Below are positions 32,861 to 42,652 of a stretch of 64,000 nucleotides of DNA, in pieces. The translations under genes were made by a program, and so were the position numbers. The stretch comes from Ahaetulla prasina (lineage: Eukaryota > Chordata > Lepidosauria > Squamata > Colubridae). Below the pieces are notes generated by a model. That model saw only the letters and a list, made by a program, of their open reading frames with translations. It did no database searches and was not told where the DNA came from. Where the stretch lies: contig NC_080540.1 of NCBI RefSeq assembly GCF_028640845.1, positions 99,791,561-99,855,560 on the forward strand. Reading direction: 5' to 3'. Numbering within the stretch: the first letter of the stretch is position 1; every line of letters starts with the position of its first letter.

Positions 32861-35800
32861 TACAACTATGCCATTTCTTATTTTATAAATTTACTATGTG
32901 CATACTCAATGTAAAGATAAAGAGCAATAGTTCACTAGAGATTTCCAAGTCCTGTTGCTTTCAGTTGCTGAGTTAAACATACCCCTTAGGTGTACCTGGG
33001 CGATTATTGTAGAACAGATCAAAGCATTTAGACCCATCTCTAAACTTAAGTGCAGAGTTAGCAGTGGAAAACAGAAGGGAGCAGCACCAATAGGACACAA
33101 TTTGGAGTCTCATCTTCGCTCCCATTGAAGAATGTAAATGGCTACAAATCTGGCTCAAATACAAGCTGATGTTTTTCTCTTTGTTTTCCTCCCCTCGCTT
33201 CTGGGTCTTGGTTTTTAATCATCTTGAGGGAGAAAACAAATGTCTACCCTTGGAAACCTGGAAGATCATTATCATTTGATAAATCTTACAAAAGGGATAG
33301 TTTTAATACAGGTTTTGATTTTTCTCACAAACCGAACAAAACCTTCTTTTAAGGAAAACTTTACTCTTCCCCCCCCCCCCACTCCCCGAAAGAGCTGTTC
33401 AAGAAAGAGCAGAGCCTACTGAATTGAGTAAACATGCAATGGCTGTGGAACTTTCAACTGCTCTTGTTGAATGTTCCAGAGAATCCTGGCATGAATTGAG
33501 AGAGAATAAGAAAGTATTCATTCCTCTCGGACAAAAGACTTCTAGAAGCAGGCAAGGCAACAGTGAAAGAATCTGAGGAGAAACTTACTTTGGGGTCAAC
33601 CGTTTGGGGGGTTAGAAATTGGGCAGATTATCTGTCGTATGTAGACAGTGATCCAGAGGATCGAGCAATTCTCAATTTGCATGGAGAAATATGAAAGTGG
33701 GTACAGCAGCTTGATGTACACAAAACCACAAGACAAAGTACCATCCCCAGTAAGACATAACACTGGGCTTCCCATACATTCCTGAGCAGTAAACCTTCTG
33801 AAGGAAATTCCGTTGGAATTCCAATAAAATAGCCTGACCAAATGCCAGGCCTCATCTATAGCTGCTCTATATTCTGGGTGCTCATTTGTACATCTGTAAA
33901 CAGTCAATCTGGTAAGGGTGAATGTAAATATCTCAATTATGAAGATCGCCCTGCTGTATTAGAATGAAAGATCTCAAAAAAGATCTCCAACAAAAAAAAG
34001 GGGGGTGGAGGTCGGGGGGTGGGGGGAATCTGTGGCCATTCCGATCTTGACTCCAAGCCAATTCCAGCCAGCAGGACCAATAGTGAGGGATGATGAAATT
34101 TCTGATGAACTGTGGGTTTTCTGACTCCTAATCTAGAAATATTTTCTGCTACACAAATGCTTGAAAAAATGACAGTACTACTTGAAAACTAAAGTTTCAG
34201 GAAAGATAGAGAGGACAGAAGACAACGGAACATTCAAAAGAATTTCCCAGTATGCAAATCAAGGGAAAAGTCTCCCTTGCATTGACCAAACTGACAGGAG
34301 AACAGGAATGCCAGTTAATGAGGATTAAATTACTTGTAATCCCCATGGAACTTGTAGTGTTTAACACTGAATAGCATCAAAAGACTTCAAACTATACTAA
34401 AGGGAACACTTGACACAAATCAGGAGCATCCAGTTTCACACAAGCGATATCTTTCTAGGTTTAAATGATACCTCATGTACTTCAGGAAATTTGCTTCCAA
34501 TTCCTTCCTCAACTATTTTCAAGCTCTACTTAATCAAGTAGATGAATGGAATGGAATTAGTCTACCTGGAATAAATCCTTGGTATAAAAGGAGCCACACT
34601 CGGATATAAGAAAATGAATAAAATGGAATGAAGTGGCAAATCGATGACATTTCTAAAATCGAGGTGGTAAAACTGTGATGTTTTAGGAGAATTATAATCA
34701 AATGTTTCAAGTGCTTCAAATTTTTCACTTTAAACACCAAACTTTCTTTTTTACAGGAAAACCATCCAGCACCTTGTGAATTTATCTGTGTTCTACACAT
34801 CAACAGTATTGCTTGATTTCTAAGCAAAAAATAAATAAATTAGCCAAGGTTTTTTTTTTTTAAGACATCGATTATAATTCTTGAGCCGCCATTACCCAGA
34901 CCAGAGAAAGACACTTACCAGGCACACTGAATTCAGTGAATCTTACTTCTGAGTGAACATGCTTAGGATCAGGCTTCAGGTCTTTTATGACTGCGACAAC
35001 CACCACAACTCCATCTGTCAAAAGGGAAAGGCAACTGTTGCTTTCAAAAGGTCTAACAAACATTATACTCAATAGGTGCCCGACATGGGAACATGAAGGT
35101 AAATGGAAAGTAAACTTCCCATAACCTGGACCTTTGTAGATGTGTTGGACTGCAATTCCCAATGGACTCTGGTGGCTGGGAACCGTGAGAGTTGTAGTCC
35201 AACCTGCCTGGAAAGCACCAGGTAGGGAAAGTTGCTGCTAAGGGAAAGCTTCTTGCTGCAGCCATTTTACAAAGCCCAGTCACACAAAACCATGGCTTTG
35301 CATAGGTAGAGTTAGAAGTGGCGCAGTATAAACCTTTTCATTTTATTCAGTATAAACCTTTTTCAATTTTTTTGCAGGTGAAAAGTTCATTTGCAGAAGG
35401 GGACGGCAGCTGTTAAAAAGAGGTGGTTGAATACAGGAACAACCGATAGGTTGTAGGAAGCAGCCTTTATCAAATGGAGACGTTATCAACAGTATTCCAA
35501 TATCCTGAAAATGTTTTAATGTTTTCCTTAATTCCTCTATTGTTCACCTTTATATAATGGGAACTTGGGAGGGTCAGTGGAAGAGATCCTGGTCATTCAA
35601 CACCCAATTTACAAGACTTCTTTTAAAACAATTCCAGAGCAAGGAAACTAGGTTACACGTTGAACATACTACAGTAATTAGTAATATTAGTGGGAGAGAG
35701 GAAAGATAGAAAAGAACAATACTGGAGTGACAGCAAGCGTGTTTGTGTGTGTGAGGGAGAGCTTTTAACACCAGAACTGAAATAGTCTGTCCTGTTTCCT

Positions 35801-35989
35801 TGTGAATTTGATGACGTTTTTATTTATTTATTTTTAAAAAGAGGGGTGTCAAGAAGAGCAGAAGCTCAATATTTAGACTGCCAGGCGTTTTTAAATAAAA
35901 TAAGCCAAACGTGTTGGAAGATAGGAAAGAGCCTGGGCAGCTCACCTGTCTTCCCACCTTTTCTAAATTCGATAAAAGGAAGAAAAAAA
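32861..35989. other. intronic or upstream, no recognised feature
   Basis: About 3.1 kb with no recognised gene. A C run is at 33370-33380 and G-rich sequence at 34000-34026. On the minus strand CCTGGTAAGT at 34919-34910 and AAGACAGGTGAGC near 35952-35940 look like splice donors but have no supporting coding sequence. Confidence 0.4.
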
Positions 35990-37211
35990 AATGACACTGA
36001 CATTTCAGGGGCTGCACTGAGAGAAGCGGCAGGCTGCAACGCCCCCCTCTCTAAGGCTGCCCTTCCGAGGCTGGGGATCTTCCGAAGCGGCCACAGGTCA
36101 GGCCCCTTTCTCTCCCCCACCCCGGTCAGATATCGAGACCCCTCCTTGGCGGCCTCCTCGCCTGGCTCGGCCTCTGGGCTTTTTCGGCGCCTTCCATTTT
36201 CTGCCCTGGACCTGCAACCAGGCCACACCGAGTGTGTGTGTGTGTGGGTTTCTAGCTCTCCTCTCTTGTGCGACGTTGGTAAGGCCCGGCCGGTCGGTTC
36301 GAGCCTCGGCCTAGATCTCCACGACGCAATATGTGGAGAAGGCCCCGAAGTGATCAGCGCTTCCCACCACCCCCTTCCCCTTCCTCTCCGGCTCTTTTTC
36401 TCTCGCTCTTCTGCTGCGCACAGGTACACACACACAAAAAAAGAGCCCTTGGCACACCCAGCTGGCGCCGTTTCCTTCTAGCGCAGCGCGATCCTCCCAG
36501 CTAATCTCGTAGTTCAAAGTCACAAGCCGCTGGGGGAGTGGGGGAGGGGGAGAGAGAGAGAGAGAGAGAGAAGGAAAAAGGGGGAGCAGGCGACGCGAAG
36601 CAAATACGGGGTGGGTTTGGGGAGGCGGGGGGAGAACGAGACCGCACCGCAGGATCGCTACCCGAAATAAAAGGCAAGCGGAAAAGAGCAAAGGTCACGG
36701 CAGCGAGCAAGCAGTTTGGCTGGGCGACTGCCCCGATCCCACGCGTCGGAACCGCAAGAAGCTTAAAGAGGTAGGAAGGAGAGAAAGAGATGCCAAAGGC
36801 AAGTGGGGGGGGGGAGTTCTACGTTCCCCCGCACCCGGGCTGCAAGCCGGAGAGTCCAGTCCCTTTGGCTGTATGGGCTGATCCCGAGCGACAAGCGGGG
36901 CAGACGCAGCTATAGGATGCGACCGACAGACCGATCTTTAATCCCAGCGAACGCCCAGGTGCCTGCGACTAACATAGTGTTTTAATAAGGCGGGTGTGTA
37001 GGGAGAAGGGACGAGTCTCTATAGCCGGGCTTAATTACAGTCCATGCCGAAGAGACAATTCGTGAAAAAAAAAGAATAGAGCTTGGTCTTGAGTTTTAAG
37101 TTTAAGGGCACACGCCTTTCCCGCAGAAGATCAGACGAGGAAGTAGAGCGATTCCCCCTTCTTTCAACCCCTTTCCTTTCCCTCCCTCAATCCCGCGATG
37201 ATTTTTTTCCT

Positions 37212-37217
37212 ACTTAC
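37212..37217 (-). promoter_or_regulatory. SPRY4: candidate splice donor of SPRY4 exon 1
   Basis: The minus strand reads GTTGAAA|GTAAGTAGG, five of the six intron bases being optimal. The presumed exon lies at 37218 and above, inside the CpG block and next to the repeated module at 37441-37654. Not proven; transcript data would settle it. Confidence 0.4.
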
Positions 37218-37440
37218 TTTCAACAATCCAATCCAGATCATATCTCAACAGGCGGGTTAATCCTAAATCCGAGAAAAATCCCGGCTGTACTTGCACGTGG
37301 GTGGTGAAGAATGAAGTTAAAATCGACACGAAACACAGCCGGGGCTCGACGAGCAACCTGAACAAGTGGTGCGCTGTCAGGAGCGGCGGCAGCCGTCGCT
37401 TCGCTGTTGCAACAACTGCTGCCTGGGAAAATGGCTATTT

Positions 37441-37654
37441 TATGAATGGGAGGGAAAGGGCCTCTACTACGCATGCTTGTCCTCCCAATTCTATGAATGG
37501 GTGGGCACTGGAGTTCCAAGGCGCATGCTCTGCTCTCATTTTATGAATGGGGGGCCGGAAGGAACTCATTGAGAGTTAAGGATGACTATAGACTGGTGTT
37601 TTTCCTCTTTTTTTTTATGAATGAAACGCGGTAGCTGCAGGCAGTTGCGCATGC
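37441..37654. repeat. spaced TATGAATGGG / GCATGC module
   Basis: TATGAATGGG occurs at 37441, 37492 and 37542, with a weaker TATGAATGA at 37616. GCATGC follows the first, second and fourth copies about 30 bases later (37471, 37523, 37649), the last two as GCGCATGC, an NRF1-like half site. The period is about 51 bp for the first three. It lies where the SPRY4 core promoter would be. Confidence 0.7.
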
Positions 37655-37660
37655 ACCACA

Positions 37661-38590
37661 GTACACACCCCCAGCCTCGGGCTGATGGTAAAGCGAAGTA
37701 CAGTAGAGGCAGGGAGTGGATGTGCGGTTAAGAGTGTAATAAAGGAAATAGGTCGTAGTGGAAAAATATCCTTTGTCTTTGCGATCGAGGGCGGCTGATG
37801 GGATTTCTCATGAGTAATTAAGGAAGGCGGGCGGAGAGGGCGTAAGAGAAAGTGCGGCTGAACGTTGTTTCGGATCCTTTTGCGAGTATTTCTCCTGGCT
37901 GGTGCTGGGCTTTCATTTCTCGAGGTCTGTAATGAGCATCTGGACGTCCCGCGGGATCGCGATACAATGCCGACGCCTGCTCTTTTGGTTTATTTAAGTT
38001 GAAGTCCAGGTGTTTCGGAGATCTGTTAAAAAATGAAGACGACACTGGGAGGGTGGGAGAACATATCCCCTCCCCCAATCCCTTCACAAATCTGAAATTT
38101 TGTAGGGCTTTACTCCGATCTTATTCATTTCCCACGTCAACGGCTCAGAAGAATTCTGGAATTCCCTGTATTGGATATTGCATTATTGTTCATTGAAAAG
38201 ACACGGTCTGCAGTCCTGTCAGCCTTGAGGACAGCAGGAAGGAAGGGATGTGTTTTGAGAAAAGGCCTCCGAATCGATGGAAAACGGCCGAGCTGGAAAT
38301 CAATACTCATTCCTTAATCCTCCACCCCATCAGCTTCCTCTCTTCTTTCCCCCCAGGGCAGGGTCGTATTTCTAGGGCGTGTCAAATTTTTCAGCTTTCA
38401 GTTTCCAAACATTAGGGGTGTTCAATGTCTTGGGGAATTGTAATAATTTAGATGCGCTTGGTAAGTAACTATATAAATATCATAACTTTTTAACATTTTG
38501 TTTGTTTCGTTTGTTACATAATAGCTGCATTGGTGCATCTGAAAACCCTGAGTTAACAACAACCATGCCAGGGTAAAGAATAAAGAATTA
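37661..38590. other. no recognised gene; CpG-block shoulder
   Basis: GC content falls gradually. No gene or repeat is recognised. Confidence 0.5.
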
Positions 38591-38740
38591 GCCTGACTAG
38601 GTGGCTCAGTGGCTAAGACACTGAGTTTGCCGATCAGAAAAGTCGGCAGGTCGGCAGTTCAGATCCCTAGTACAGGTCTCCTGCGTGAGCAGAGGGGTTG
38701 GACTAGATGACCCCCAAGGTCCCTTCCAACTCTGTTACTG
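38591..38740 (+). mobile_element. tRNA-derived SINE with CR1-like tail
   Basis: The head has an A-box-like GTGGCTCAGTGGCTAAGACA and a B-box-like GGCAGTTCAGATCCC. The 3' part GGGGTTGGACTAGATGACC then AAGGTCCCTTCCAACTCTGT is the same terminus as the CR1 copy at 59575-59630. This suggests the SINE borrowed the CR1 3' end for reverse transcription. Confidence 0.8.
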
Positions 38741-40604
38741 CAAGTTTAACATGGAGCATTTGATGTTCCAGAATATCTTTCCAAGCAAGAGCAGAGCCTG
38801 GATCATCCAGAAAAGCTGGGCAAAACCATGCCAGTTGACTTCTTCAAACTCAGTGACCTCCAGTTGTGTGGGACTACAATGATCTCCACCCCCAAGCGGT
38901 GGAGGGTAATGGAAGATGTTAATCCATCACATTTAGTCTCATCCATCATCACTGAACTTTAGAAGCAGTCAAATAAACCTGAAATGGAGAGAAGGGCAGA
39001 ATGGGGCAGAAATGCAAACGAGTCTGAAGCAAAACAGTTTATCCAAGTAATGCAATCCAAATCTATGGCAACACCTTCATGGGTGTTCTGGCACAATGAA
39101 CATTTGTATCTGTTACTTTCACTCAGTGGAAAGGCTCAAAGAATATTTTCAGATGACCTGCAGTCTTGATATTTTTCATTTTGCATGAATCATGGGCAAT
39201 AGAGAAAGAAAGAAATGGAAGATCCCTTTATTTCAGTAAATGTTCCCAGCTAAAGGGGCTCTTTGTGCTGTCAATCAAAAGACATGGCATTGCTACTCTG
39301 TCTCTGTATAACCATATTTGGTAATAGCAATGTTTGATAAATGTTAATAGGTATTTGGTATTAAAAATAAAATATGGGAAAAACAACAACAGCAGGAGGG
39401 AAGAATGGAAGATAAAATTGTTACATTGCCTCTACAATTCTATAAAGGAAGCAGGGTAATAGTCACTAAAAGCCTTGAATATATTTTTCTAGCTAAACAC
39501 TTGCATTGTAAATTAGATATGAAGTTATATGATGCTGTTTAACTGAACTCATTGCAATTCTAGTCAGTATGTTTTGTATGTGGAACTCTCTCTTTAGAAT
39601 TTGTAGTGCATTTGATCCTTTTAAAGAGTACTGGGATTTACAGCAGCATAGCCTTCTATGTAGGAATGGAACCTCCTGTTCAAGTCAGATTTTCATCTTC
39701 ATATTGTTTCAGAAATATCTCTCTCTTAAGTGCCAAGAAAATTTCCAGGAAATTGGAATATAATTAAATTTACATTCAGACATGATTCAAGAAACAATGA
39801 ATGAGAATTTCTGAGGACTTAACTTGGTGTGTTCAATAATCTCATAACGTTCGAATGTTCCTGTAACCTTGTTAAATATTAATTGCAAGTGCCTCTCGTT
39901 CACTTTAATAGAGGAAGTAAACACGAAGAGAGATTCAGAAGCATTTTTTTTCCTCCACAAAGACTTCGTATTATTCTGGATTGCAGAATAAATTGAAAAT
40001 GGCCCTTGAATATTCCAAATGAGGTAGAAATACAGATTACTATTCGATATATAAAAGATACTGATAGAATATAATAGAATCAGATGGAGCCTGGTAGCAC
40101 TTTTTCAGATTAACACATTTTATTAAAAGATATAATGCATTAGAGTTTACCTCATAGAATAGGAACCATTTTGTTAACTGGTAGCAAATGCCTGTATATT
40201 TGTGTGAGTTAAGGGAATTGCTGCATGTTTGTATGCAAAAGGGAATTGCTTCCTTCTCGGTTTATGGAGACCTTTTTCACGTGAAAGTTCAGGGAAGGAA
40301 AAAAAGCCAAACCAAACCTGAGTATACACTTTGTAATTTTTTAAAATTCACATCAACTTCACCTCTAATGTTTAAGATAAACATTATTTTAAAAGACTTA
40401 CTGATAACATTAGAATTGCTTGAATTTCTAGAACAGAAAAGTAAATCACACAGTAAATATCTCCTGAGAAGGGAAGAAGCTTGAGAACAACTGTATAACA
40501 ACAACTACAACAACAACAATTTATTTAAAGAGCTCTCATTTTCTTGCATAGCCAGCTACGTCCATAGGCAAAGTGAGTGCCTCTTAGGCAGTGGGTGCTA
40601 AAGA
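38741..40604. other. no recognised feature
   Basis: No gene or classifiable repeat recognised; AT-rich. Confidence 0.5.
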
Positions 40605-41600
40605 GCAGAATATTGAACAGAGCTAGAAGGGAACTTGGAGGTCTTCTAGTCCAACCACTGCTCAAGCAGCAGACCCTATACCTATGATGGCGAAGCTATG
40701 GTACGCATAGCCATATTGGTGGGCATGCGAGCTCAGCTCCAGTGCACAGCTGATTTTCGGCCCTTCGGGGCCCACTAGAAGTAGGGAAACAGGCTGTTTC
40801 CTGCCTCCAGAGGCTGGAAACGGCCCATTTGCCAACTTTCACTGGGACCGGAAGGCCTGTTTTTTGCTGTCTCCAGCCTCCAGAGCCTTTCTAGGAGTCT
40901 GGGAAGGGTGAAAATGGCCTCCCCCCACCAAGGCCCTTTAAGGCTATTTCCAGAGGCTGAAAATAGCCCGTTTGCCAGCTTCCGCTCCCACCTGAAGATG
41001 GCAAACAGGCCATTTCTGGCCTCCAGAGGGCCGGGGAGGGGAGGTGGTTTTTGCCCTCCCCAGGCTCCTAGAAAGGCTCTGGAGGCTGGGGAGAGCAAAA
41101 AACAGGCCTACCATGCCATCACATGCCAGGAGCGGGAGGAGTGGAGCGGTCATGGGCACATGGTTGGGGGCAGGGCACATAGAATTACGGGTGTTGGCAC
41201 GCTTGTGTGTGACACCACCACCACCACTCCTGGCACGCGATGGCAAAAAGTTTAGTAATCACTGCCCTATACCATTCCAGACAAGTGTCTGTCCAATCTC
41301 TTCATAAGAATCCAGTGATGGAGTACCCACAACTTCTGAAGGAAATCTGTTCCATTGAATAATTGCTTTCACTGTCAGAAAATTTCTCCTTAGTTCTAGG
41401 TTACTTTTTTCCTTGATTAATTTCCATCCAATGCTTCTTCTCTTGCCTTTTGGTGCTTTGGAGAATAGTTGCCCCCCTTCTTTTGTGGCAGCCCCTCAAA
41501 TATTGGAATACTGCTATCATGTCACCCATAGTCCTTCTTTTAGCAAAGAAGGTTTAAGTAGTTGGATGATCCACAGTGCTAACCCTTCAGCTTTTTAAGG
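40605..41600 (-). mobile_element. CR1 LINE 3' end, split by a nested transposon
   Basis: The 3' terminus (AACAGAGCTAGAAGGGAACTT then GTCTTCTAGTCCAACC) is at 40617-40660. The body continues at 41273-41600 with reversed CR1 3' sequence such as TCTGTTCCATTGAATAATTG and CTCAAATATTGGAATACTGC, matching 59278-59630 read backwards. It is interrupted at CCCTATAC by the element at 40682. Confidence 0.75.
40682..41264. mobile_element. hAT-like element nested in CR1
   Basis: Begins CTATGATGGCGAAGCTATGG and ends GGCAAAAAGTTTAGTAATCACTG, inverted in outline. It is flanked by the exact 8-bp duplication CCCTATAC at 40674-40681 and 41265-41272. The interior is GC-rich with repeated CCAGAGGC and GGCAAACAGG segments in both orientations. 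No transposase seen. Confidence 0.85.
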
Positions 41601-41682
41601 CTATCGTATTTTATACAGTCAAATCACCTGAAGTAAAATAATCATCTAACAAAGGAGAATATTTGTAGCTCAAGGTTCACCT

Positions 41683-41833
41683 GAGGGGTCCTTGGTGCTC
41701 TCTGAGCTTGCTTGTTTCCTTGCAGATGTTTCATTACCCAAACTAGGTAGCATCAGTGCTAGATGTTACCTACTTTGGGTAATGAAGTATCTGCAAGAAA
41801 ACAAGCAAGCTCAGAGAGCACCAAGGACCCCTC
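41683..41833. mobile_element. palindromic Penelope-like terminal repeat
   Basis: A 151-bp inverted repeat: GAGGGGTCCTTGGTGCTCTC at the left end and its complement at the right, meeting near 41758. Each arm, read outward, carries TACCTAGTTTGGGTAATGAA-type sequence preceded by a GATG core: a hammerhead-like stem II (TTACC with GGTAA) followed by GAAA on the minus strand. The CTGATGA box is damaged in both arms. Related copy at 52416. Confidence 0.6.
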
Positions 41834-42368
41834 AAATAATAATCTGTTGCACCTTCATTAGCTTCAAATGTGATATTTGGGGAGGAAAACAGTTGGTGTT
41901 GGCATTGCTTTCCTGAATCAGTTTTAGTATGCAGCAGCTTCTTGCTACAAAAGGTAGTAATCCCATCAATTGAATTGTTTAAATTTATGAATCAGCCTCA
42001 AGACCTTAAAATAAAACCTGAAAAAGAACAACATAGCGATTTCCTTCCTCTTTCAGCATGGTAGATAGTGCTATCTCAGCAGGCTACCTTCTTTTGTCCC
42101 TTAAATTGGGAGGTTGAATCCCAGCTTAATTGTTTGTCAACTTTGCAAATCCAAGGTTGGTAGAAGGGATAGGGTTCAGCGTAGGATGTGACATTCTCTT
42201 CATAAAAGATTAAAAAGGGCACCAGATGAAAATGTGCAAGTGAAGCTACAACATCTGGAGTTCCCATTCTCTGGCCTAATGTGCAGGTACATGATCTATG
42301 TCTTCAACGTCTGAAGAAAAACATGCCCTTAATCTGTAGAGCCAATAATCTAACTAGGTAGACAGTAG
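41834..42368. other. no recognised feature
   Basis: No gene or repeat identified. Confidence 0.5.
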
Positions 42369-42376
42369 TTTCAGAT

Positions 42377-42644
42377 CAGAAGTGGTATTCAGCAGGTTCT
42401 GACCAGTTCTGGAGAACCGGTAGCGGAAATTTTGAGTAGTTTGGAAAACCGATAAATACCACCTCTGACTGGCCCCACCCCCATCTATTCTCTGCCTCCC
42501 GAGTCCCAGCTGATCGGGAAGGAATGGAGATTTTACAGTATCCTTCCCCTGCCATGCCCACCATTCCACGCCCACCAAGCCATGCCACGCCCACCAAGCC
42601 ACGCCCACAGAACCGGTAATAAATTTTTTTGAATCCCACTACTG
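42377..42644. mobile_element. hAT-type MITE, complete
   Basis: Ends CAGAAGTGGTATTC and GAATCCCACTACTG with the exact 8-bp duplication TTTCAGAT at 42369-42376 and 42645-42652. Relative of 5070 with a tripled CCACGCCCACCAAGCC region near the right end. Confidence 0.9.
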
Positions 42645-42652
42645 TTTCAGAT

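Larger units (their letters stand above)
35990..37660 (-). promoter_or_regulatory. SPRY4: CpG-rich block, probable SPRY4 promoter and first exon
   Basis: GC- and CpG-dense sequence that stands out from the AT-rich surroundings. It includes a GA run at 36550-36570. It lies about 20 kb upstream of the SPRY4 coding exon in the transcription direction. A minus-strand donor GAAA|GTAAGT has GTAAGT at 37217-37212; a second candidate, GACAG|GTGAGC, lies just outside at 35945-35940. Vertebrate SPRY4 starts in a CpG island with non-coding 5' exons. The open frames of up to 211 codons inside are a by-product of GC content and match no family I know. Confidence 0.55.

Noticed and set aside
33596..33907. 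103-codon minus-strand frame with several Cys and Trp residues
   Set aside because: No domain or homolog recognised and no splice context; treated as random.
34872..35162. Minus-strand frame ending at a good splice donor (CCTGGTAAGT)
   Set aside because: The encoded peptide matches nothing and no acceptor or conserved exon was seen; donor-like sequences are frequent by chance.
35866..36481. Long overlapping open frames on both strands (about 190-211 codons) in the CpG-rich block
   Set aside because: They overlap each other, match no known family, and are expected in GC-rich DNA where stop codons are rare.
38591..38680. tRNA gene suggested by A-box and B-box sequences
   Set aside because: No complete cloverleaf or anticodon arm; followed by a CR1-like tail, so it is a SINE. 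The same applies to 21018, 26692, 46585, 53165 and 62899.
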